From: CAG-557 sp045540315
Lineage (GTDB): Bacteria > Bacillota > Clostridia > Oscillospirales > Acutalibacteraceae
DNA: 9,585 nucleotides
Assembly (NCBI GenBank): GCA_045540315.1
Contig: JAZQHA010000123.1
Location: 1 to 9,585 of the forward strand
Direction of reading: 5' to 3'
Below are positions 1 to 5,004 of the stretch, piece after piece; position 1 is the first letter of the stretch, and every line of letters begins with the position of its first letter. The notes beneath the pieces are model-generated. The model was not told the origin of the DNA, did no database searches, and saw only the letters and a program-made list of their open reading frames with translations. The translations under genes and the position numbers were made by a program.

Positions 1-122
1 CTATAAGTGATTTAATCGGGATACTGTTCATCATTATATTAAGTGCGTTATTTGGTAGTTTTGCAGTAGTAACACTGTATGAAGTAATAAAAGCTAAAAG
101 AAAAAGAGGAAAGAAGAAATGA
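1..122 (+). CDS. Small membrane protein, C-terminal part (5' end outside window)
   Basis: An open frame beginning at base 3 enters from the left edge and stops with TGA at 120-122. The visible 39 residues start ISDLIGILFIIILSALFG. They form one hydrophobic stretch of about 20-25 residues (a probable transmembrane helix), then a short linker and a very basic tail ending KAKRKRGKKK, which would sit in the cytoplasm by the positive-inside rule. The stop overlaps the next start as ATGA (119-122), so the two genes are translationally coupled. One membrane segment with a lysine-rich tail fits a holin or other small phage membrane protein, and the lysin lies about 0.7 kb downstream. The N-terminus is missing and no family motif is visible, so the holin idea is only inference. 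It was noticed by reading the frame at the window edge. Confidence 0.6.
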   Translation, partial: ISDLIGILFIIILSALFGSFAVVTLYEVIKAKRKRGKKK

Positions 123-385
123 AAAAGCCTGAAAAAATGAATGTGTTCGAGGACTTTATTGAAGTAAAGAGAGTCAAGCAATTTGACAATGGAAATGTTA
201 TTTGTGATTTAGAGATTAACGGCGTAACCGTCTATGGTTGTCGTGTTGTCGAGGGGAGAGGAGGTGATTTTATCGCCTTTCCACAATACAAAGGAAGTGA
301 CAATAAATATTATAGGCACGCTTATTTTAAGTTTTCTGAGGAAGAACAGAAAAAAATTATCAAAACTATTGAGGGTATGCTATAA
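119..385 (+). CDS. SpoVG-like small protein
   Basis: This is an 88-residue protein. Its core, roughly residues 20-85, resembles the SpoVG fold: a short basic lead (VKRVKQFDNGN), paired strands (VICDLEINGVTVYGCRVVEG), the GDFIAFPQ segment that matches SpoVG's G-[LD]-F-[VI]-A-[MF]-P core, and a C-terminal helix (SEEEQKKIIKTIEGML). SpoVG proteins are small nucleic-acid-binding regulators in Bacillota, and SpoVG-like proteins also occur in phages, where some are thought to act in single-stranded DNA or RNA binding; that role here is inference. The site GAGGAAAG at about 107-114 lies just upstream of ATG 119, and the start overlaps the preceding stop by ATGA. No membrane segment or signal peptide is seen. 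The family call rests on remembered similarity, mainly the CRVVEG...GDFIAFPQ block. Confidence 0.7.
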   Translation: MKKPEKMNVFEDFIEVKRVKQFDNGNVICDLEINGVTVYGCRVVEGRGGDFIAFPQYKGSDNKYYRHAYFKFSEEEQKKIIKTIEGML

Positions 386-386
386 C
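357..386 (+). promoter_or_regulatory. Possible promoter (extended -10) at the end of the SpoVG-like gene
   Basis: TGCTATAAC at 378-386 is an extended -10 motif (TGn plus TATAAC, five of six consensus bases). TTATCA at 357-362, 18 bases upstream, matches four of six -35 positions. It lies just before the 50-residue gene at 439 and overlaps the stop codon at 383-385. The -35 is weak and the region is AT-rich, so this could be chance. Confidence 0.3.
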
Positions 387-438
387 ATATATAGGTCATA
401 TTGCGGGTGGGTTAGGTGGGAAAATAAAGGTGGTATGT

Positions 439-591
439 ATGAAGATCGAAGATACTTTTAAATCGGCTTACCTGGACTTCAAAAGAGATTTTGAACCGGA
501 GACAGAACGCGAGAATGACGCTTTCGTCGAGGGGTTTAAAGATGGCGTAAACGCTATTATTTCTTACATCGTAGATAATGCAAGGGGATGA
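439..591 (+). CDS. Hypothetical small acidic protein (50 aa)
   Basis: This 50-codon frame starts MKIEDTFKSAYLDFKRDF and ends SYIVDNARG. It is preceded by a good ribosome-binding site, AAAGGTGG at 427-434, four bases before ATG 439; an ATG at 435 in another frame terminates after eight codons. Its TGA at 589-591 overlaps an ATG at 588. The protein is acidic overall and probably mostly helical, with no membrane segment, cysteine cluster or recognisable motif. I do not recognise a family. The evidence that it is real is the ribosome-binding site, the tight spacing with both neighbours and the shared strand. It lies in a run of short genes ahead of the lysis and packaging genes, so an accessory role is likely, but nothing in the sequence shows which. 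Confidence 0.6.
   Translation: MKIEDTFKSAYLDFKRDFEPETERENDAFVEGFKDGVNAIISYIVDNARG
582..587 (+). promoter_or_regulatory. Ribosome-binding site that sets the zinc-ribbon gene start
   Basis: AAGGGG at 582-587 directly abuts an in-frame ATG at 588, leaving no room for initiation there. It is nine bases from ATG 597, which is therefore the more likely start. Confidence 0.55.
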
Positions 592-596
592 GAGAA

Positions 597-800
597 ATGA
601 ACATGGGAAATTCAAGTATCAAATATACTCAATGTCCGAACTGCGGAAAACAGATGGTTAAAGACAATGTTATGGGAAAAACCCTTGTATATGCAGATCG
701 TTTAAGGTGCTTTAAATGCGGCTATTGGGAGACTCGCGCTCTTCTTGATCCTCGGCAAAGAGAGAAGGAAGATTATGGAATTGAACTTGAACTTGAATGA
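597..800 (+). CDS. Small zinc-ribbon protein (67 aa)
   Basis: The protein has two CxxC knuckles. CPNC is near residue 13, CFKC follows about 20 residues later, and each knuckle is followed by Gly (CPNCGK, CFKCGY). This is the usual four-cysteine zinc ribbon. The remainder is a hydrophilic tail ending DYGIELELE. ATG 597 is preferred over 588 because the AAGGGG site sits immediately before 588; 603 is a further in-frame option. Zinc ribbons of this size bind zinc and often contact nucleic acid or a protein partner. No DNA-binding extension is visible and the specific role is unknown. It lies between a 50-residue hypothetical and the lysin gene, with a 30-base gap before the lysin start. Confidence 0.65.
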   Translation: MNMGNSSIKYTQCPNCGKQMVKDNVMGKTLVYADRLRCFKCGYWETRALLDPRQREKEDYGIELELE

Positions 801-817
801 TGTGTTTTATGGTTATG

Positions 818-824
818 AAAGGTG
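818..824 (+). promoter_or_regulatory. Ribosome-binding site that sets the lysin start
   Basis: AAAGGTG at 818-824 lies six bases before ATG 831. The in-frame GTG at 822 is inside this site and cannot be the start it serves, so the lysin begins at 831. Confidence 0.7.
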
Positions 825-830
825 ATAAAA

Positions 831-1670
831 ATGATTAAGGGAATTGATATTAGTTATCATAATGGAGACGTTGATCTTGCAGCGGCTAAAGCCAGTGGAA
901 TCGATTTTGTTATTATCCGTATGGGATACGGTGATAATGTCTTTTCCCAGGATGATAAACAGTTTCTTAATAACGTCCGTAAGGCAAGAGAAGCGGGCTT
1001 AAGATGGGGGCTGTACCTCTATAGTTATGCTCGGAACATGGAACAGGTAGAGAGTGAAGTTCAGCATAGCGCACGTTTGGTCAAGTCTGTAGGTAGACCA
1101 CCTTTAGGTGTATGGTGGGATAGTGAAGACGCAAGCACAAGCGCGTGTAATTTAAAGAACTTCTTCAGTTATTATAAAAACCATGTTGAAACGCTGACCG
1201 GTGTGCCGGTAGGTCTTTACAGTTATAAGGCGTTTTTTGAACGCAATTACGCCGGAATTGAAAAGAAAGAGTTTCCTTTTTGGTATGCTCGTTACAATAA
1301 CTCATTGCCCGCAGACTACTATAAAAACTATTGTGATATTTGGCAGTATTCCAGTGATGAAAGAGTGCGCGGTATTGACGGGAACTGTGATGTTAACAGA
1401 CTGCATAGAAGAAGCATTACAGCGGTCTTACAGGTGTGGCGCGGGCTGTATGGCTCGGGTGCAACACGTAGGAAATTACTTACGGATGCGGGATACAATT
1501 CCATTGAAGTTCAGAAACTTGTTAATGAATACGGGAAAGCCGCAGATGATGTATTGGAAAATAAATATGGTGTTGCTGAGGAACGTATTAAGCGCCTGGA
1601 AACAGCGGGATTTAATGCGTATATTGTTCAGCAGATTGTTAATATTAAAGTGTTGGAGAACAAGACATGA
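831..1670 (+). CDS. Endolysin: GH25 muramidase with two CW_7 wall-binding repeats
   Basis: This 279-residue lysin is predicted to cut the N-acetylmuramic acid to N-acetylglucosamine bond of peptidoglycan and release progeny phage. Residues about 1-195 are a GH25 barrel: the opening KGIDISYHNGDVD (Asp6 in the active-site region), the catalytic Asp-x-Glu at Asp97-Ser98-Glu99 in GVWWDSED, the DIWQYSS strand near 169-175, and DGNCDVNR near 183-190. Residues about 199-275 contain two repeats of the CW_7 (Cpl-7) type, seen as LLTDAGYNSIEVQKLVNEY and RLETAGFNAYIVQQIVN; this domain binds peptidoglycan in phage Cp-7 lysozyme without needing choline. No signal peptide is present, so export needs a holin. 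The stop overlaps the ATPase start (ATGA, 1667-1670), giving the phi29 order of lysozyme then ATPase. Confidence 0.93.
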   Translation: MIKGIDISYHNGDVDLAAAKASGIDFVIIRMGYGDNVFSQDDKQFLNNVRKAREAGLRWGLYLYSYARNMEQVESEVQHSARLVKSVGRPPLGVWWDSEDASTSACNLKNFFSYYKNHVETLTGVPVGLYSYKAFFERNYAGIEKKEFPFWYARYNNSLPADYYKNYCDIWQYSSDERVRGIDGNCDVNRLHRRSITAVLQVWRGLYGSGATRRKLLTDAGYNSIEVQKLVNEYGKAADDVLENKYGVAEERIKRLETAGFNAYIVQQIVNIKVLENKT

Positions 1671-2692
1671 AAATATATAATAATTCTGGTTGGCTTGAGT
1701 TAAGCGGGTTATATATGAACCCGCTTTATAACTTCTATGTTGTGATCGGTTCAAGACAAGTAGGAAAAACTTACGGAACGTCAAAATTTGTGCTTGACAC
1801 GCACGATACATTTTTATGGTTACGGCGCACCGAAGATGAGGTAATGATGTTACAGAGCGCACCGGAAAATAATCCTTTTTTCGTGCATGATAATGATGTA
1901 TTTATTAAACAGCTCCCTAAAACGCATATTTGCGGGGTGTTTCGATCAGATGCAGAAGCACCAAAGTTAATAGGGTATATAGCCGCACTGTCAACTATTA
2001 AAAATATGCGCGGTTTCGAAATTAAAAATATTAAATGGTTGGTATATGATGAATTTATCCCCGAAAGACATGTAAGAAAATTTCGTGCCGAGGGTGACGC
2101 TTTCTTGAATGCATATACAACAATTTCCGGCAATAGAGAAATAGAGGGGAAAGACCCTTTAAAAGCGATACTATTATCTAACTCTAATGATTTATCACAT
2201 GATGTATTGTATTCTCTCGGCATTATCAGAGACATAGAAGATATGGAGAGAAAGAAACAAGAAGTGCGTTTACTGGAAAGAAGAGGTATAGCAATTATTT
2301 TACCCAGGTCTGAAAAGATCATAGGCGAAAGAAAGAAAAGCGCGCTTGCACGTGTTCTGTCAGATGATAGTGAATTTTGGGGTATGGCATTTGAAAATGA
2401 ATTTGCGTATAACAGCGATCTGTATATTATGGCTGTTGACCCCGCTGCGCTTATTCCCTATTGCAAAATAGGCAAGTTATATTTCTACCAAAGAAAAGGA
2501 ACGGATTGTTTTTATTGTTCCATTAAAAGGCGCGGCGTTTTCAACATTGAATTTCCGGACGGGCAAGAGGGTATAAGAGCAAGCATATATTATAGTTATG
2601 GTATTACAGACGCTTATAATAATGGAATGTTAGCATTTGAGGAATACACAGCAAAGAAAATTTTTATTGACATGTTTAACATAAAATTGTAA
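1667..2692 (+). CDS. DNA-packaging ATPase (phi29 gp16-like)
   Basis: This 341-residue protein is close to phi29 gp16 (332 residues), the ATPase that pumps DNA into the prohead. Residues 28-35, GSRQVGKT, form the Walker A loop with Lys34. Residues 124-130, WLVYDEF, form the Walker B strand with Asp128 and catalytic Glu129. LLSNSND at about 169-175 fits the following sensor/coupling strand, and basic stretches around 190-225 (ERKKQ, GERKKS) may contact DNA. The C-terminal third would correspond to gp16's RNase H-like domain, though I see no clear nuclease acids. It starts at ATG 1667, overlapping the lysin stop, with GGAG upstream near 1655. In phi29, gp16 docks on a pRNA ring bound to the connector; a pRNA candidate begins just after this stop codon and the connector lies about 3.8 kb on. 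The stop TAA (2690-2692) overlaps a predicted -10 box. Confidence 0.92.
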   Translation: MKIYNNSGWLELSGLYMNPLYNFYVVIGSRQVGKTYGTSKFVLDTHDTFLWLRRTEDEVMMLQSAPENNPFFVHDNDVFIKQLPKTHICGVFRSDAEAPKLIGYIAALSTIKNMRGFEIKNIKWLVYDEFIPERHVRKFRAEGDAFLNAYTTISGNREIEGKDPLKAILLSNSNDLSHDVLYSLGIIRDIEDMERKKQEVRLLERRGIAIILPRSEKIIGERKKSALARVLSDDSEFWGMAFENEFAYNSDLYIMAVDPAALIPYCKIGKLYFYQRKGTDCFYCSIKRRGVFNIEFPDGQEGIRASIYYSYGITDAYNNGMLAFEEYTAKKIFIDMFNIKL

Positions 2693-2695
2693 ATT
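2667..2695 (+). promoter_or_regulatory. Predicted sigma-A-type promoter for the pRNA-tRNA unit
   Basis: TTGACA at 2667-2672 is a perfect -35 consensus. Exactly 17 bases later comes TAAATT at 2690-2695, matching four of six -10 positions. The expected start at about 2701-2703 falls a few bases before the first paired base of the RNA structure that follows. The promoter lies in the end of the ATPase gene and its -10 box begins with that gene's TAA stop. It could also feed the capsid and tail genes downstream, since no terminator follows the tRNA. Confidence 0.65.
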
Positions 2696-2706
2696 ATGTA
2701 GAGGTT

Positions 2707-2784
2707 ATGGCGGTTAGTGGCATATGATCGGACAGCGTAGGCCGCTGTTATGCCAGAGTTGATCACTCAGAGGCTAACCGCCGT
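2707..2784 (+). ncRNA. Probable packaging RNA (pRNA) of phi29 type
   Basis: The segment folds as a three-way junction. Helix A pairs 2709-2717 with 2774-2782 (nine perfect pairs, extendable by T-G and A-T to 2707/2784). Helix C pairs TGGCATA (2718-2724) with TATGCCA (2749-2755). A seven-base bulge on the 5' side only, TGATCGG (2725-2731), is followed by helix E, ACAGCG (2732-2737) with CGCTGT (2743-2748), closed by TAGGC. Helix D pairs GAGT (2756-2759) with ACTC (2765-2768) around loop TGATC. GATC in the bulge is complementary to GATC in the D loop. This is the arrangement of phi29 pRNA, where the CE bulge and D loop of adjacent copies pair to make the motor ring. The core is about 78 bases, shorter than phi29's ~120-base functional form. 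It lies between the ATPase gene and a tRNA, behind a promoter. No U-tract follows, arguing against a terminator. Confidence 0.78.
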
Positions 2785-2786
2785 TT

Positions 2787-2857
2787 GCCGGTGTAGCTCA
2801 ATAGCAGAGCGGCGGTCTTGTAAACCGTTGATACAAGTGCAATTCTTGTCACTGGCT
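2787..2857 (+). tRNA. tRNA-Thr (anticodon UGU)
   Basis: This is a full cloverleaf. The acceptor GCCGGTG (2787-2793) pairs with CACTGGC (2850-2856) with one G-T. The D stem is GCTC/GAGC (2796-2799 with 2807-2810). The anticodon stem is GCGGT/ACCGT (2812-2816 with 2824-2828), its loop CTTGTAA giving anticodon TGT at 2819-2821, which reads ACA threonine codons. The variable loop has four bases and the T stem is ACAAG/CTTGT (2833-2837 with 2845-2849). The discriminator is T2857 and CCA is not encoded. Two features are unusual. The D loop AATAGCA has AG where GG is normal, and the T loop TGCAATT has G where the near-universal T55 should be, so the 18-55 elbow contact is altered. It begins two to four bases after the pRNA candidate. 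Confidence 0.88.
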
Positions 2858-2901
2858 TTGCGTCTTTAGTTTATATTTCATTTTTTGAAAGGTGGTTTAC
2901 T

Positions 2902-3201
2902 ATGAAAACAGTTAATTACAATATTTTTTCTGTATGTATTGATTCCGAAACTGCTGAGATTACCAGTGAAACAACAATGAGAGATATTTTAAAAGCATGT
3001 TCGGCAGGTATTCCTTGTTTTATTTGCACTAAAAATTCAGAATATGGTGATCTTTCATGGCTCGTTAATGGTGTAGAAGCAACTTCATTACAGTTTGTGG
3101 AAGGTTACGGTTTAGTGGAAGGTGTATATTTCTTCTTGACTAATGGCGGTCTACGATATACAGCAACTAACTTAGATGATGTGCCCGTACCGGAGCTTTA
3201 A
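2902..3201 (+). CDS. Hypothetical protein (99 aa)
   Basis: This 99-residue protein opens MKTVNYNIFSVCIDSETAE and ends LDDVPVPEL. It has GAAAGGTGG at 2887-2895, six bases before ATG 2902, and is the first protein gene after the pRNA and tRNA. The composition suggests a compact, mostly beta-strand domain: LSWLVNG, LQFVEGYGLVEGVYFFLTNGGLRYTA. Three cysteines (CIDS, KACSA, CFICT) do not form a metal-site pattern beyond a lone CxxC-like spacing. There is no membrane segment or signal peptide. I do not recognise the family. Its place at the head of the structural block, just before the scaffold candidate, would suit a small virion component such as a head decoration protein or an assembly factor, but this is inference from position alone. 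Confidence 0.75.
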   Translation: MKTVNYNIFSVCIDSETAEITSETTMRDILKACSAGIPCFICTKNSEYGDLSWLVNGVEATSLQFVEGYGLVEGVYFFLTNGGLRYTATNLDDVPVPEL

Positions 3202-3215
3202 GGGGGGGCTGCGAC

Positions 3216-3518
3216 ATGGAAATTAAAGAAATTCTAAAACTAATCGATGCGGGTTATACGAAAAGTGAAATTGAGGCTATGACGGCAGAAGAGCAGCCCG
3301 TTGACCCTAAAAAGGAGCAGCCCGTTGACCCGAAAAAGGAGCAGCCCGTTGACCCTAAACAGACTGAAGCACCTGTTGTAGATGATAAAACTGAAAAGCG
3401 CTTGGAACAGATCGAAACAATGCTTTCGCTGATTGCTGCTAATGGTATTTCAAACAGTAGAGCGCCGCTACCGGAAGAAAAAAGAAATGTTGTTGCTGAG
3501 GTGTTAGAACACTTGTGA
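3216..3518 (+). CDS. Candidate scaffolding protein with tandem EQPVDPKK repeats (100 aa)
   Basis: The protein is 100 residues, close to phi29 scaffold gp7 (98 residues), and, like gp7, lies shortly upstream of the capsid gene. It is charged and soluble. Residues 1-25 form a probable helix pair (EIKEILKLIDAGYTKSEIEAM). Residues 26-49 are three near-identical EQPVDPK(K/Q) units, a flexible Pro/acidic linker. Residues about 55-77 (DDKTEKRLEQIETMLSLIAANG) look like a short coiled coil, and the end EEKRNVVAEVLEHL is another helix. A helix-linker-coiled-coil plan fits a scaffold, but sequence similarity to gp7 is not evident. A head-fibre or other assembly protein is possible. The ribosome-binding site is an A-G run with seven consecutive G at 3202-3208, seven bases before ATG 3216. 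Confidence 0.7.
   Translation: MEIKEILKLIDAGYTKSEIEAMTAEEQPVDPKKEQPVDPKKEQPVDPKQTEAPVVDDKTEKRLEQIETMLSLIAANGISNSRAPLPEEKRNVVAEVLEHL
3291..3362 (+). repeat. Three tandem 24-bp repeats inside the scaffold candidate
   Basis: Units at 3291-3314, 3315-3338 and 3339-3362 each begin GAGCAGCCCGTTGACCC and differ at only two or three positions in total. Each encodes EQPVDPK plus K or Q, so copy number can change without breaking the frame. Confidence 0.97.
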
Positions 3519-3532
3519 AAGGGGTGGCATAA

Positions 3533-3715
3533 ATGGAAATTAGCAATGTTGCGGGGTTTGTTAGCTCGGTTGGTTTTCCAATACTCGCAGCGTGTTGGAT
3601 GTTCATTCAGTATGACAAGTTGCGCGGAACACTTGAAGATAACATTAAAGTAATTACAGAATTAAAGGGATTGATTGAAAGAATAATTGATAAATTAGAC
3701 AAGGGGGATGAATAA
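3533..3715 (+). CDS. YvrJ/BhlA-type small membrane protein, possible holin
   Basis: This 60-residue protein has a short polar N-terminus, one hydrophobic segment at about residues 6-25 (AGFVSSVGFPILAACWMFIQ), then a charged amphipathic helix (YDKLRGTLEDNIKVITELKGLIERIIDKLDKGDE) that looks like a coiled coil. The VGFPI motif at the start of the membrane segment, followed by the charged coil, is the pattern of YvrJ proteins and the related BhlA/UviB small holin-like proteins of Bacillota phages and plasmids. A holin would let the GH25 lysin reach the wall. Its place between the scaffold candidate and the capsid gene, about 1.9 kb from the lysin, is unusual for a holin, so a virion-assembly membrane role cannot be excluded. 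The ribosome-binding site AAAGGGGTGG is at about 3518-3527. Confidence 0.75.
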   Translation: MEISNVAGFVSSVGFPILAACWMFIQYDKLRGTLEDNIKVITELKGLIERIIDKLDKGDE

Positions 3716-3718
3716 AAA

Positions 3719-4927
3719 ATGGCTAATAATCTGACTATTGACCAGGCATATGCTTTTATGTCTGATGTATATGAACAGGCTACGGGGAAAGCGCCCCTGG
3801 CGGCAGTTGATGCGGGCAGTTTTACTACTGTTGCTACTGCTGTACTTAAAACCGGATATGATAATACAATTAATAGTATCATGCAGGTTGTAGGGCGTAC
3901 TATTATGGCTACTCGGCCTTATTCCGCTAAATTCAGAAATTTCCTTGTAGATAATCAGCGTTTTGGATATATTACAAGAAAAATCAATTTTGTTGATATT
4001 GATCTTGAAGCGGACGAGCGTTACACACTTGCAGATATGCAGTCAGTTGATATGTATAAAGTACGTAAACCGCGTGTACTGGAAACTCATTATTACGGAA
4101 TGAATACTTACCAGACCCACATCACCATTTTCCGTGACCAGTTGGACAGCGCATTTAGATCAGCTCAGGCTTTTGCTGAGTTTGTAAGCGGTGTAATTCA
4201 GAATGTTGCTGATATGCTTGAACAGCTTACGGAGGCTGAATGCCGTACTGCTCTTCTTAACTTCATTGCGGCTAAGGTTCTTGCGCCCGCGCCTACTGTG
4301 GGCGGCGCCCAGGCTATTAACGTTTATGCGGAATTTGCCAATGCTATGGGCTTTACTTCTGACGCACAGGTGACATCTGCGCTTCAGAGTGCAGACGGCT
4401 ACAGGAATTTCGTGCAGTGGTTCTACTCGTTTGTAAATACTCTTACGGATAAGATGACTAACAGAAGTGTTAGATTTCATCGTAACGTGACGGGAAAAGA
4501 ACTCATGCGGCATACTCCTTATGACCGCATGAAAGCCTATATCACTTCTCAGCTTATGAATGAATTTAACGCGCGGGCAATTTCTAACACTTTCAATGAA
4601 GATAAGCTTAAAATGATTGATTTTGAGCCTGTGACCTATTGGCAGAACATTGATAACCCTATTGAAGTACAGACAGGTTATACATACCTGGATGATACAG
4701 GCGCTCTTGTATCTGTTGCTGATAGTGCGGTTAGTGACTCTATTAATGTTCTTGCGGTTATTTTTGATGAAGATGCCATGGGCGTAACCATTGCAAACCA
4801 GTGGGATGATACGACACCATTTAATAGTGCCGGTGGCTACTGGAATCGGTATTATCATCGAACATACCGTAGTTGGAATGATCTTACCGAAAATGGTGTT
4901 GTTCTCTATACCGCAAGTATTGAATAA
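3719..4927 (+). CDS. Major capsid protein (phi29 gp8-like)
   Basis: This 402-residue protein is somewhat shorter than phi29 gp8 (448 residues), whose shell domain has the HK97 fold. Supporting features are its place directly after the scaffold candidate, an early alternation of strands and acidic helix (GYITRKINFVDIDLEADERYTLADM), a long helix region at about residues 140-180 (DQLDSAFRSAQAFAEFVSGV), and a C-terminal GGYWNRYYHRTYRSWNDL (about 372-389) that recalls gp8's YWNYYYHVW ending. There is no signal peptide or cleavage motif. AAGGGGG near 3700-3706 is the ribosome-binding site. It overlaps the end of the previous gene, and the ATG is only three bases after that gene's stop, so translation is probably coupled. 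A hairpin follows the gene. The protein should form the prolate or isometric head shell around the gp10-like connector. Confidence 0.88.
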   Translation: MANNLTIDQAYAFMSDVYEQATGKAPLAAVDAGSFTTVATAVLKTGYDNTINSIMQVVGRTIMATRPYSAKFRNFLVDNQRFGYITRKINFVDIDLEADERYTLADMQSVDMYKVRKPRVLETHYYGMNTYQTHITIFRDQLDSAFRSAQAFAEFVSGVIQNVADMLEQLTEAECRTALLNFIAAKVLAPAPTVGGAQAINVYAEFANAMGFTSDAQVTSALQSADGYRNFVQWFYSFVNTLTDKMTNRSVRFHRNVTGKELMRHTPYDRMKAYITSQLMNEFNARAISNTFNEDKLKMIDFEPVTYWQNIDNPIEVQTGYTYLDDTGALVSVADSAVSDSINVLAVIFDEDAMGVTIANQWDDTTPFNSAGGYWNRYYHRTYRSWNDLTENGVVLYTASIE

Positions 4928-4950
4928 TGCTGCGTGTCTCCTTTCTCGTG

Positions 4951-4982
4951 GCGCGGTATCCTTTACGGTTGGGATGCCGCGC
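4951..4982 (+). terminator. Hairpin between capsid and tail genes, possible attenuator
   Basis: GCGCGGTATCC (4951-4961) pairs with GGATGCCGCGC (4972-4982) over 11 pairs including one T-G, around a 10-base loop. It is followed by TTAAATTT rather than a run of T, so it is at best a weak intrinsic terminator. Its place after the capsid gene would suit partial termination or protection of abundant capsid mRNA from 3' decay. Confidence 0.5.
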
Positions 4983-5004
4983 TTAAATTTAAAAGGGGGT
5001 TGTA

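Noticed and set aside
234..461. 75-codon frame overlapping the SpoVG-like gene and the 50-residue gene
   Set aside because: It has no ribosome-binding site, crosses a stop and two better-supported genes, and its product shows no plausible domain.
2709..2782. Reading the structured segment after the ATPase as an intrinsic terminator
   Set aside because: There is no T run after the outer stem, the structure is a three-way junction rather than one hairpin, and a tRNA follows within a few bases.
2858..2886. Terminator after the tRNA
   Set aside because: There is a T-rich stretch at 2879-2886 but no hairpin before it apart from the tRNA itself, so read-through into the structural genes is more likely.
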